The position numbers and the translations under genes were made by a program. Below are positions 42,245-51,510 of a stretch of DNA of 64,000 nucleotides, piece after piece. The first letter of the stretch is position 1. Each line of letters begins with the position of its first letter. This DNA is from Exiguobacterium sp. s193 (lineage in GTDB: Bacteria; Bacillota; Bacilli; Exiguobacteriales; Exiguobacteriaceae), in NCBI RefSeq assembly GCF_018618755.1, contig NZ_JACSMR010000008.1, positions 1 to 64,000 on the forward strand, written 5' to 3'. The notes beneath the pieces are model-generated. The model saw only the letters and a list, made by a program, of their open reading frames with translations, ran no database searches and was not told where the DNA came from.

Positions 42245-43942
42245 TTATTTATCAGAGAGTGTGACACAGATGATTCCTAATTTCTCTAATTTTTTCATCT
42301 CACTATTCGAGATTTTTGGTGAATTAATAAAAAGGTTTTCTTTAGCTCTACTCGATGCCACGTAATAAACTCGGTGAACTTCATTCGTTAAATCTGGTGA
42401 CAATAAAAATTTCAAATTGTTCTTTTCGTTTGTATCATTCAATATAACAAGAACATTATCGAATTCGTCACCTTTTGATTTGTGAATAGTCCTAAATAAA
42501 CTTGTATCATCTACGATTTTCACATTAAGTGCTATACTTTTATAAAAAGTTTGTTCATAAAACTCACTTATACCGCCGCTAGATACTTTCGTTTTAACAC
42601 CTGAATAATTATAAATATAATTATTGTAAAAATCTTTAATATTATTCTTTGAAAATACCTCATAGCAATCAAGTAATCTTTTTAAATTAATGAAAGCTTC
42701 TTCTTCTGTAAGAGGATTCACTTTATGATACGCTAACTGCATGAATTTTATTGCTTCTTTTATTTTCATCTGATGAGCATATTCAATTGACTGAACAATA
42801 AACTGTATCATCCATCCTCTATGACCGTCTCCATACCTTAAATCCACTTTTCCTTCATCAGCAGATTCAATATCGAACTTAAGACTCTTGGTATCCTCAT
42901 TTTTATAACTTAATGTACAAAATTCTTGCTTAATCTCGGAAACATACTTATACGCAGCAACTGAATTTCCTATTAATATAACAGGTGCATCACCTTGCTT
43001 TTCAGAAGGACTAGATTGTTTAAAGTCTCTTTCTGATCGAATATGATTTAACAAAGAAATTATTTGAGTAGTCGAGCGATGATTATTTTCCAGATAGTAA
43101 TTTTTGATATTTTTTAATTCAAAATTCTCAAATAGCATTTCGTCAGTTCCTTGGAAAGAAAAAATAGATTGGCAAGGATCACCTATTACACCTACAATGG
43201 TTTCTTTTTGTGCAATTATCTTAATTATTTCAGCCTGAAGTGGACTCGTATCTTGAAATTCGTCTAATAACATATAAGGAAATTTTGCTCTGAGAATCCT
43301 ATTAATTTCATCATTTTGCTTTAATAATTTATACGAAAAAAACAAAACATCGTCATGACTTAAAAAACCATTTTCCCAGCATATCTCTTTATAAATCATA
43401 TACGAATTTTTTTTAATTGAATGACTTTCGATTTTTCCTTGATAAGCTTTCAAAAATTTTAGTTCAAGTGATTCATTTTCCAAATGCCATATAAGTTTTT
43501 TTAAAGCATCAGAAAGTTCTTTGTTATTTTTTTCTTTAAAATAAGAACTGCTCCTATCTTTAAATTCTTTTAACAACGATCTAGTTAAATTAACTTCATC
43601 ATGACCATTTAAAAGTTCAATGCGAAACGGACAATCTTTTAAAGTCCATAGATAGGGCTTTATGACATGCTTATAAAGAAAACTGTGAATTGTAGATATT
43701 TCTACATCACTGCTTGCATCTTTTAATCTGTTTTTAAGTGTCTCCACTCCGATATTTGTATATGTAATACAAGCTATCTTTTTAGATTTATTTAACTTAG
43801 TTGAATGTTCTAAGATTCTTTTAATATGTTTTGTTAAAAAAGTAGTTTTACCTGCCCCTGGCCCAGCATAAAGTCTAAAATGGACATCTATTGGAACAAA
43901 ATCTTCACTGCATTTTAATTTTGTAGCTTTTAACAAATCCAC
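42245..43942 (-). CDS. gajB: GajB-type UvrD-like helicase (Gabija)
   Basis: This 565-residue superfamily I helicase has Walker A GPGAGKTT near residue 26, motif II DEFQDTS near 227 and late helicase motifs including IHKSKGDEFDNVLVIL. It overlaps the OLD-family nuclease gene by 13 bp. A GajA-type nuclease followed by a UvrD-like protein is the Gabija antiphage system, in which GajB senses or processes DNA ends and nucleotides to activate GajA. It is somewhat longer than the first described GajB. The DNA is AT-rich, unlike the plasmid backbone. Confidence 0.85.
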   Translation of the reverse strand: MDLLKATKLKCSEDFVPIDVHFRLYAGPGAGKTTFLTKHIKRILEHSTKLNKSKKIACITYTNIGVETLKNRLKDASSDVEISTIHSFLYKHVIKPYLWTLKDCPFRIELLNGHDEVNLTRSLLKEFKDRSSSYFKEKNNKELSDALKKLIWHLENESLELKFLKAYQGKIESHSIKKNSYMIYKEICWENGFLSHDDVLFFSYKLLKQNDEINRILRAKFPYMLLDEFQDTSPLQAEIIKIIAQKETIVGVIGDPCQSIFSFQGTDEMLFENFELKNIKNYYLENNHRSTTQIISLLNHIRSERDFKQSSPSEKQGDAPVILIGNSVAAYKYVSEIKQEFCTLSYKNEDTKSLKFDIESADEGKVDLRYGDGHRGWMIQFIVQSIEYAHQMKIKEAIKFMQLAYHKVNPLTEEEAFINLKRLLDCYEVFSKNNIKDFYNNYIYNYSGVKTKVSSGGISEFYEQTFYKSIALNVKIVDDTSLFRTIHKSKGDEFDNVLVILNDTNEKNNLKFLLSPDLTNEVHRVYYVASSRAKENLFINSPKISNSEMKKLEKLGIICVTLSDK

Positions 43943-45987
43943 GTTATCGCTTCCTTAATATAATCTGGGGGTACAATTTTTTCTTTAGAATTATCTTGTT
44001 TTGATATTGCGTAAACTAATTCTTGTGCAACTTCACCTTTTTTTATTGAACTCAAATAACGATCAGCAAGTATTTGTATTTTAAACTGCTCACTATCTTT
44101 ATCATTTAATTTTTTGCTATTTAATAACCGCTTTAGTTGTTCTTTATATTTACTCTCTTTCAAAATATCTACTATATCTTTTATAGTTTTTTGTTCATCA
44201 GCTATAGCGATCATCATCTCAGTCAGTTCCTTTTTATTAGAGACCGAATCGGTTATTAACCCTACATTAGTCGCATTACTTAATAAAAGATTGTGCTCAA
44301 AAGTAGAACTTTTTTTAAGTTCTTGAGTGTATATTTTGATTTGTTCATGGTCACTAAACGTTAATGATTGAGTTATTGAATTCGATGAAGATTTATATTC
44401 GTAATTCTCTTCATCTAAGTTAAGAAATAGTGGAGGACATTTTATCCAAGAGGATTCATTTTTATTTTTCATTACTGGATCTAAATCGGTTATACAAGCA
44501 ACTTTTTTCTTTATTGCATGTTGACTTTTTTGTGTATCAAATAATTTTAAAAAATGTTCAAAGTATCGTCCGCCAATATTAATAATAGATGTATGTGTAT
44601 CAGCCAAATCTATGCCCATTGTCTCTGCGAATTCAGGAACTAATAACTGTTCGGCCAATCCTTCAACTAGAATTAGTTTTTTTGAAAAAAACATATCTGC
44701 TTTTGTTGCATCTATAAAGCGCTTGACATAGTTTTTAGATTTTCTATCTTCTAATGAATTTGTAAATACCTTACCTGGATAAGCTACCCCTGTCTTTTTA
44801 CCATCTTTTTGCAAAACAATTAAATCATCTAAATCAACAGCAGCTGTAATATTAGGAGAGTGAGTAGTAATAAAAATTTGGTTTACTTCCATTGCTCGAT
44901 TTTCTTTTAAAAATTTTAGAAATTTGTACTGCATACTTGGATGTAGATGAGCCTCTGGTTCTTCAATAGCTAATACTGAGTAATTTTTTGCATTTGCACC
45001 TAGATATTCACCTGATGCATCTTTTTGCATTTTGGCTAATAAAAGTGATATGTAAATTAAATTATTATATCCAAGTCCATTATTAATAGCAGGTAGCTTT
45101 ATACCAGTTTCACTTTCAACAATAAGTTTCAATGCTGAATAAAGTTCAGTATCTAAAATAACACCGTCAAATGATGTTGCCATACCATCTAACCCAGCAC
45201 CTGTATCTCTAACATACTTAAGCATATGTTTATTACCTTCTGTCATACGGTCCTGTAAAGATTTAATTAGTTCTTTTGCTTGTAATGAAAAAGCTTGTTT
45301 TTTATTTTTTATTTCAGAAATTTGCTGTCTTTTATCTAATGTTTCGTTTGTTTTAATTTCATAATCCATGAAAAAATCAATTATTTCTTTTAGCAAAGGA
45401 TTTTTCCCTGAAAATAAATCGCGCTCCACATCACGAATTGCGCTTAAAAATTGAAAATCAAATTTTTTGATACTTTCAGCATCTACAATATTTAAATGAT
45501 CAGGATTTCCAGCAAAAATTTTGTATGTATACTTCCTTAAAAAATCGTTTCGGATAATGTTCCAGCATTCTTCTGAATCAGAAATATCTTGTAAATTTCT
45601 TTTATACTCTTTCTCTTCTTTTTCGGGAAGAGAAAATTCATATGTCAATCTAGCTTCATAAGGACTTTCTAATTTCGTCAGCCAACTTGCTACTGTTATG
45701 ATGTCTTCCGAGTATTCTTCTTCCCCAACAGATTCAACTAATATTGCGGATATTCTAATTTTAGGTGGATTTAACTTTAAACTTTCGATTGATATATCTC
45801 TGTTAAAATCATCAATTGATAAACGTTTATTTTTTCCATTACTAAAAAGTAAGTCTAAAGCTTTAATTACCGTAGTTTTCCCTGCATTATTCTGCCCAAT
45901 AATTACATTAATACCTTCATGGAATTCAATTTCTGTCTGATTATTAAATGAACGAAAATTTTCGATTAATAATTTTGAAATGTACAT
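43930..45987 (-). CDS. gajA: GajA-type OLD-family ATPase-nuclease (Gabija)
   Basis: This 685-residue protein has an N-terminal ABC-type ATPase (MYISKLLIENFRSFNNQTEIEF; Walker A GQNNAGKTT near residue 32; LAIEEPEAHLHP). Its C-terminal Toprim nuclease domain shows ILVEGLAEQLLVPEF near 440 and ITDLDP near 505. This is the OLD-family arrangement of GajA, a DNA-nicking enzyme repressed by nucleotides. It has an AAGGGAG ribosome site. A 284-bp intergenic region upstream contains its promoter and a short open frame ending FEKLKEHIRSFLKKYFD that I cannot assign. Confidence 0.85.
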   Translation of the reverse strand: MYISKLLIENFRSFNNQTEIEFHEGINVIIGQNNAGKTTVIKALDLLFSNGKNKRLSIDDFNRDISIESLKLNPPKIRISAILVESVGEEEYSEDIITVASWLTKLESPYEARLTYEFSLPEKEEKEYKRNLQDISDSEECWNIIRNDFLRKYTYKIFAGNPDHLNIVDAESIKKFDFQFLSAIRDVERDLFSGKNPLLKEIIDFFMDYEIKTNETLDKRQQISEIKNKKQAFSLQAKELIKSLQDRMTEGNKHMLKYVRDTGAGLDGMATSFDGVILDTELYSALKLIVESETGIKLPAINNGLGYNNLIYISLLLAKMQKDASGEYLGANAKNYSVLAIEEPEAHLHPSMQYKFLKFLKENRAMEVNQIFITTHSPNITAAVDLDDLIVLQKDGKKTGVAYPGKVFTNSLEDRKSKNYVKRFIDATKADMFFSKKLILVEGLAEQLLVPEFAETMGIDLADTHTSIINIGGRYFEHFLKLFDTQKSQHAIKKKVACITDLDPVMKNKNESSWIKCPPLFLNLDEENYEYKSSSNSITQSLTFSDHEQIKIYTQELKKSSTFEHNLLLSNATNVGLITDSVSNKKELTEMMIAIADEQKTIKDIVDILKESKYKEQLKRLLNSKKLNDKDSEQFKIQILADRYLSSIKKGEVAQELVYAISKQDNSKEKIVPPDYIKEAITWIC

Positions 45988-46271
45988 TTATTAATCTCCC
46001 TTTATTATAGTTTCATTTTTTTTACTATATTCAATTTATCATTTTATAAAAGGTATTTAAGAGAGGAACTATGGAATAATCAAATTGACAGCAACAACTA
46101 ACATAACTTCTAGAATCAATAATCGACCAATAAAATTCGAAAAGTTAAAAGAACATATAAGGTCATTTCTGAAGAAGTATTTTGATTAATTTGATATAAT
46201 CTCCATAAAAAACTTATTTCAATTTACATACTAATTTAAGAGTAAGACATAACGAAAACTAGTTCTTATCA

Positions 46272-47438
46272 TTATAATGGATCCATTAAATCAAAAACAA
46301 ATTTTGACAGAGGTCGTTCATGGAAATTGCTTTGTTCTAAATCTACTCCATATAGAAATAAATTTTTTTGAGTTTCGTTAAAATTCAAATCCGAGAATAT
46401 CTTATCCATTAAATGACCATAAGATTGGTTATATGTTTGTTTTTTCAGTAAAACTTCTACAGCAACATTCTTGTGAATATTGTATAGGCTATCTAACTGA
46501 AAAGTTTCGATATGATCTTTGTATTTTTCATTATGGACAATATTAATTTTCAATCCTTCGACATTACCTCCAAAGAATAACGATAAGTCAGCATCTTTTT
46601 CAATCATAAGCTTAAAGCAAAAGTCAGAATAGTCTATTTTTTGTGTATAGGGATGAAAGATTCCTTTTATCTTAGTCCCCTTCAATCTAGAATTACAGAT
46701 TTGACAAGAAGGAACAAAATTATATAAAGATAAGGAAAATAATGTGAATTTATCTTTATTATAAAAATGATCTAAGTCTGCAGAACTTTTGAGTTCCCCA
46801 TTTTTTTTGAATTTAGAAATGTAATTGCGATTACAATAAGGACAAACATTTATATCTAATTGAAGTAATATTTCATGCCTTAAATTTTTATCGACATTTT
46901 CAAGTTGGTCATAAAAAAATATTTTTTTTACGAAATTATTTAATTTATTAAATTTTTCAGTGAACTTTTGTATAAAAATTTTTAATTCATCATCGGATTT
47001 ACATACTTTACTTAAACTTGAATTAAGCCAATGGTTCTTAAGCCATGTATTTTCACCATATTCCGTACTTATTCTGCTTTCTATGAAGTGCCTTCTCGCT
47101 TTTTCTCGAAGATTCCCCCTTTTTATGTTATGTAATTCCACTTTCATATCAGAATTTGCTGATTGACAAAATTCAGCCGACATCATATAGAGATTTATCT
47201 CTGCATAATTTTTTCTAATTATATCAATTCTACTTATCAGCAATTCCTTCACTAAAGATTTAAATTTAGCTTTTGTATCCCCTAAGAAATCAATCATTTT
47301 TTTACCATTAAGCAAATTATCCGCTGTTCGATCAAGTAAATCGTATTCATTCAATAGCTTGCCCTTGCCCTTCATTTTGTCATAGTAGTTCATACTATAT
47401 GTTTGAATATTTCCATCATCTAAGTTAATCATACTCAT
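46272..47438 (-). CDS. HNH endonuclease, PtuB-like (Septu)
   Basis: This 388-residue protein has two zinc-binding pairs, CPYCNRNY near residue 196 and SCQICNSRLKG near 246. Between them is the HNH-like ADLDHFYNKDKFTLFSLSLYNFVPSC. It overlaps the upstream ATPase gene by 14 bp. An ATPase with a small HNH protein is the Septu (PtuA-PtuB) arrangement, here with longer than usual partners. The inference is that the ATPase senses phage and the HNH protein cuts nucleic acid. Confidence 0.7.
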   Translation of the reverse strand: MSMINLDDGNIQTYSMNYYDKMKGKGKLLNEYDLLDRTADNLLNGKKMIDFLGDTKAKFKSLVKELLISRIDIIRKNYAEINLYMMSAEFCQSANSDMKVELHNIKRGNLREKARRHFIESRISTEYGENTWLKNHWLNSSLSKVCKSDDELKIFIQKFTEKFNKLNNFVKKIFFYDQLENVDKNLRHEILLQLDINVCPYCNRNYISKFKKNGELKSSADLDHFYNKDKFTLFSLSLYNFVPSCQICNSRLKGTKIKGIFHPYTQKIDYSDFCFKLMIEKDADLSLFFGGNVEGLKINIVHNEKYKDHIETFQLDSLYNIHKNVAVEVLLKKQTYNQSYGHLMDKIFSDLNFNETQKNLFLYGVDLEQSNFHERPLSKFVFDLMDPL

Positions 47439-49482
47439 TACCCTTTCTTATTTCATATTCCACTTCTAACAATTCTCTTTCGAGCCTCTCTTTTCGTTTT
47501 AACAATGCACTTTTTTGCATATTTGATTTTGTAAGTTTTTCTTCCATAAATGTAGTCATCGCTTTTTTTATCAAAGGATCATCTACCAAATCAATCCTTT
47601 TAATTATACTCTCTATTTTTTCAATATTATTATTTGAATATGAGCCCATAATTGGAATCTCGTTTATATCTTTTTTTAAATGTTCAAAAAATATATTAGC
47701 TAATTCTCCAACGGGTTTTTTCATAAAAAAACTTTCTTTTAGTAAATCATATACGTTACTCATTAAGCCGAAATCTGCCTGAGTTACTGTTCTTATTATC
47801 TTGTTTGACTTAGGTTCTTGATCTATATGAATGCATGTAATGAACTCTTTAGGTATATCTGAGACCATAAATGGAGAATGCGATGTAATAATAACTTGAA
47901 ACGAAAAACTATTTTTAAAATTTCCCAACATCTCATCCAATGTACTAATAAACCTTCTTGACCATTCTGGATGAAAATTCATATCAGGCTCATCCAAGAG
48001 AATTACACAACTTTTGTGATTCTCAGTTTTAATGTTTTTTATTGACTTGTAAATATTAGAAAAACTTTTTATATATTGAATTTCTCCACTACTAAGACTA
48101 GACATTTTAAAATCAAACAAAATTAAGTTTATGTAAGGTAAAAAATTAGTTTCTTCTATTTTTTTCATTATTTGCAAATAGTCTTGGATAAGTCTTCTAT
48201 ATTCAACTTTTTGAAATATTGGTATATTAATTTCTGACTTTGTAATAATATTACTATCCGCTATGCTATCTAAAAAATTTAAGTGCAGCATAATAATCAT
48301 CATATAGATTCTTGTATTCTCATTAACAGCATTATTTAAATTTAAAATTTTTTCTTTTTCAAATTCAATGTATGTTTTGTTAATCAAGTCACTATATAAA
48401 CCTTGAACTTGTTCTCCGTCTACTGATTCATTTAACTTAAACTTATCACTTATAGATTCAAAAATGGAATTTAGTAAAAATTTTTTTCTATTTTCAAAAC
48501 TAAATCCGGGCAAGCCTACATCGTAATCTAAGTTAATTTTTTCGTATTCATTCTCACTTAATATTCTTATATAAATAGTTTCTAAATAGTTAAGAATAAA
48601 TGAATGTCTAGGTTTTTGGTTTTTATCCAAAACCCTTTTTTCATATCTATTGATGTCATAATAATTATCGGTGTATCTACCGCCATAAATAGTTTCCATT
48701 CTGTTATAATATTTTTTTGAGTTTCGGATTATTTCATACCCATCAGAATAATATTTATCTTTTACAAAAACTTTAACTTTTAACCCTATACCTCTAAAAT
48801 ACGTTTTATCGTTCGCTAAAATATTATCAATATAGTCCACCATGTCTGTAATATCTGGATTTGAAGATACTATTCTTTTGTAATTACTCGCACTACTTCT
48901 ATCATTAACATTTTTTTTGTTGTTTATAACAGGCTGTATATTCTCTAGCCTACTATATACATAAACAAGATTTTCTAACTCATCGTGCATTAATTTCACC
49001 TGATCATAGTCAAAGATATTTTCAAACTCTTTTTGATTATCTTTTGTTGCTTTTATTTGCATAAAAAGATTTTTATTTAGATTAATTTTATTTTGCCCAA
49101 GATACCTTATATTCTTAAAAGGTGGTATTGAATACCCTTCAAGTATAAAGTTATTAGTATCAAATCCTAAATCGTATACTGCAAGCCATTTATAGTTCCT
49201 TCGATTATTAACTGAACCTAATTTAAAATCATTAGTACTCCCTAAAGCATCTAGAATGGTAGATTTACCACTACCATTCTCGCCAATAATTAGATTGATT
49301 TTATCTACATTAAATCTTTCAAAAAAGATTTCTGAATTAATCAAATTATATTTTATATTTAGAGTGTGTGTCTCTTTGTCATAGTCTACTTTGTATTTAC
49401 TAGAAAATATAAATTCTTGCCTATCAAAGCAATCTCCTAAATTCTCAACATAAAGATAAATCAAGTTTCTCATTTTTTTCAA
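47425..49482 (-). CDS. AAA ATPase, PtuA-like (Septu)
   Basis: This protein of about 685 residues has Walker A IIGENGSGKST near residue 65 and a late CVILLDEPDMNFHPEW Walker B/D-loop near 495, with a long helical insertion between. That is the SMC/Rad50-like shape of PtuA. GGAGGTGA lies upstream of a TTG at 49482, which I use as the start; a GTG at 49497 falls inside the ribosome site and an ATG lies at 49473. The gene is AT-rich but is last-but-one in an operon beginning with GC-rich genes. Confidence 0.7.
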   Translation of the reverse strand: MKKMRNLIYLYVENLGDCFDRQEFIFSSKYKVDYDKETHTLNIKYNLINSEIFFERFNVDKINLIIGENGSGKSTILDALGSTNDFKLGSVNNRRNYKWLAVYDLGFDTNNFILEGYSIPPFKNIRYLGQNKINLNKNLFMQIKATKDNQKEFENIFDYDQVKLMHDELENLVYVYSRLENIQPVINNKKNVNDRSSASNYKRIVSSNPDITDMVDYIDNILANDKTYFRGIGLKVKVFVKDKYYSDGYEIIRNSKKYYNRMETIYGGRYTDNYYDINRYEKRVLDKNQKPRHSFILNYLETIYIRILSENEYEKINLDYDVGLPGFSFENRKKFLLNSIFESISDKFKLNESVDGEQVQGLYSDLINKTYIEFEKEKILNLNNAVNENTRIYMMIIMLHLNFLDSIADSNIITKSEINIPIFQKVEYRRLIQDYLQIMKKIEETNFLPYINLILFDFKMSSLSSGEIQYIKSFSNIYKSIKNIKTENHKSCVILLDEPDMNFHPEWSRRFISTLDEMLGNFKNSFSFQVIITSHSPFMVSDIPKEFITCIHIDQEPKSNKIIRTVTQADFGLMSNVYDLLKESFFMKKPVGELANIFFEHLKKDINEIPIMGSYSNNNIEKIESIIKRIDLVDDPLIKKAMTTFMEEKLTKSNMQKSALLKRKERLERELLEVEYEIRKGNEYD

Positions 49483-49499
49483 AAAACTCACCTCCACTT

Positions 49500-49754
49500 T
49501 CAGTCTTCTGTCCCAAACTTATCCGTGTTTTGATTAATCGGTGCGAATATGATTTCATACTTACTCCCTCTAAAATCTTCTACAGCAAATGTCCACTCAT
49601 TCGATACATCAATGAAATCGAACTCTAGCTCTTGTTCAAAACGTAGAGCTAGTCGTTCGACTACATATTCCGTCATCTCATAGACAGACTCTCCGATTGC
49701 TTCTATCTCTCCGCGTTCGAATTCTTTCCCGTTTCTCGACAAAATATAAGTCAT
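49500..49754 (-). CDS. Small acidic protein of the defence operon
   Basis: This 84-residue protein (MTYILSRNGKEFERGEIEAIGESVYEMTEYVVERLALRFEQELEFDFIDVSNEW...) lies 19 bp after the Sau3AI-like gene and a few bases before the ATPase. It is a strongly acidic alpha/beta protein without recognised domain. It may be an inhibitor or adaptor linking the flanking modules; no function can be assigned. Confidence 0.6.
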   Translation of the reverse strand: MTYILSRNGKEFERGEIEAIGESVYEMTEYVVERLALRFEQELEFDFIDVSNEWTFAVEDFRGSKYEIIFAPINQNTDKFGTED

Positions 49755-49773
49755 CTTTTATGGCCAATCCCCC

Positions 49774-51297
49774 TTACTCATAGATACTATCCAGATACGC
49801 ATCGTGACTGCTGTAGACCTTCTCGAACTCTCTAGAATAATGATGATTACTACGGTTCACAATGTTGATCAAATCATACTCTGTCATCTCTATTGCTAGC
49901 AGTGCTGATGCTTTCGATTGAATTTCTTCTATTGATAGGAGGCCATCTTCCTCCATTATCCATTCCATGAACGAATCCGGATTTGGCTTCTTCAATGTCT
50001 TGATGAACACAATCGACTTACCTATGCGTAGACTCTTGAGTACACCGACACGTAAAAGGATGCTTTCATAGAACAGGTCCTCGAAACCAATTTCTTCGAG
50101 TGGATGAGTGAATCCGTCCTTACGTAACGAGACGAGCGTGAAGAAATCACCTTCGGATACGTATGACTCGACAGCTTCCCGATAATCCGAGATGTCCCTC
50201 TCCGACACGCCGGCCCGCGACAGACAACAATCCGTGATGTAGAACCCTTTGTCGAGTAGGATCAGCCGCGCATGTCGCTCCAGGTTCTTCAACAATCGGC
50301 CGCCCATGTCCGTTCGGAGGACCCGATGTTGCTCGGTGCGGACATAATCGTTCGAGAAGATGAGTTGCTCGAGATACGCAGTCGAGTTCGGGTAGCGTAG
50401 TCGGACCGCGAGTTGATCATCGACCCTGTATCCGAGCAGCTCGGCATCAGCTGCCGTCAGTCGTTGCTTGTCATACGATGGTACCGTCCGACGGATGATG
50501 TCCACGAAATCCTCGACGGCATAGCCGTCTTCTATCAGGTCTGATTGGATTGCTGCCACTTGCCCCGCCTCCAGGTCCGTCCGACTCCCCTCCTTCTTCA
50601 TCCGGATAATTGTCTTCCGTTCATGGATGTCCCTCACCAAGTCAGAGATGTAGCTGGCGTTGAACCAATATCCTTGCTTCGTGATGGCACGTCCGTCCGG
50701 TAGCGAGCACAGGTCCGCGGCGTTCGATGCCTTCGTTTTCGCATGGAGGACCCGGTTCTCATCCTGCTTCGGAAGGTTGTTCTTCATGACCACCTTGGTC
50801 TTCTGCTGGACCGGTGTGATGACGATGCCTTCCTCGGTCGTCTCCTTCACCTGTCTCCAGAACCGCTTGACGGAACCCTCCAACTCCTTCTCCGACATCG
50901 ACCACAACTTGTCCCCGATAAAGATCGTACGTCCTTGCTTGTCAGTCCGGAACGTCAGCAGGACGAACACCGTCTCCTTGAATCGACGATATACCTGACT
51001 TTCCTGCCAAGGCTTTTCGATCCATTCCAGGAAGTCGATAGTGTCCAGAGACATCAGCTCCTTCGGTCGTCCCTTCTCCGTCAGGTTGATTGTACGGACG
51101 GAGAGCTCTGGTTTTCCGGATTCTATCCGGAGACGTTCCACCTCGTCCTTCACCGACTCCACCATACGGCTCGCCACGTTCGTCAGTCGTGCCTTGCTCT
51201 TGTTGAGGTCCGGGTTCAGTCCGTATGCTCTCGATATCTCCTCCAGGTCCATCCCTACGAGTTCGTGGAAAAGTAGATCGTTCTTATTCTGGTTCAT
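49774..51297 (-). CDS. Non-catalytic Sau3AI-like protein with winged-helix-like C-terminus
   Basis: This 507-residue protein has two parts. Residues about 25-235 resemble the C-terminal, non-cutting half of Sau3AI-type enzymes (SKARLTNVASRMVESV, VFVLLTFRTDKQGR, NRVLHAKTKASNAADLCSLPDGRAITKQGYWFNASYI). No N-terminal ExK catalytic domain is present. Residues about 390-507 are homologous to the end of the divergently encoded 663-residue protein (GFEDLFYESILLRVGVLKSL; EFEKVYSS). AAAGGATG precedes the ATG. It is the first gene of an operon with the Septu-like pair. I infer DNA recognition without cleavage. Confidence 0.6.
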   Translation of the reverse strand: MNQNKNDLLFHELVGMDLEEISRAYGLNPDLNKSKARLTNVASRMVESVKDEVERLRIESGKPELSVRTINLTEKGRPKELMSLDTIDFLEWIEKPWQESQVYRRFKETVFVLLTFRTDKQGRTIFIGDKLWSMSEKELEGSVKRFWRQVKETTEEGIVITPVQQKTKVVMKNNLPKQDENRVLHAKTKASNAADLCSLPDGRAITKQGYWFNASYISDLVRDIHERKTIIRMKKEGSRTDLEAGQVAAIQSDLIEDGYAVEDFVDIIRRTVPSYDKQRLTAADAELLGYRVDDQLAVRLRYPNSTAYLEQLIFSNDYVRTEQHRVLRTDMGGRLLKNLERHARLILLDKGFYITDCCLSRAGVSERDISDYREAVESYVSEGDFFTLVSLRKDGFTHPLEEIGFEDLFYESILLRVGVLKSLRIGKSIVFIKTLKKPNPDSFMEWIMEEDGLLSIEEIQSKASALLAIEMTEYDLINIVNRSNHHYSREFEKVYSSHDAYLDSIYE

Positions 51298-51510
51298 TCC
51301 TATGACATCCTTTCATCGATGGAAGGTACAAACCCTCCCTACTAGTTCTATACATCCATTATATGACTTTATATGAGAAAAGTAACGCTGGTGTCTTGAA
51401 AATCCTGTCATCATACTAGGATTGATATGGTCGTCCTCTCGTCTACGAATTATAATCAATGAATAGGATGTTTCGTTTCTCGATACTTCTTTCTGATGAG
51501 GAGGGTAAAC

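Noticed and set aside
50743-51276. 177-residue plus-strand open frame
   Set aside because: It is antisense to the Sau3AI-like gene, leucine/arginine/histidine-rich, with no start signals.
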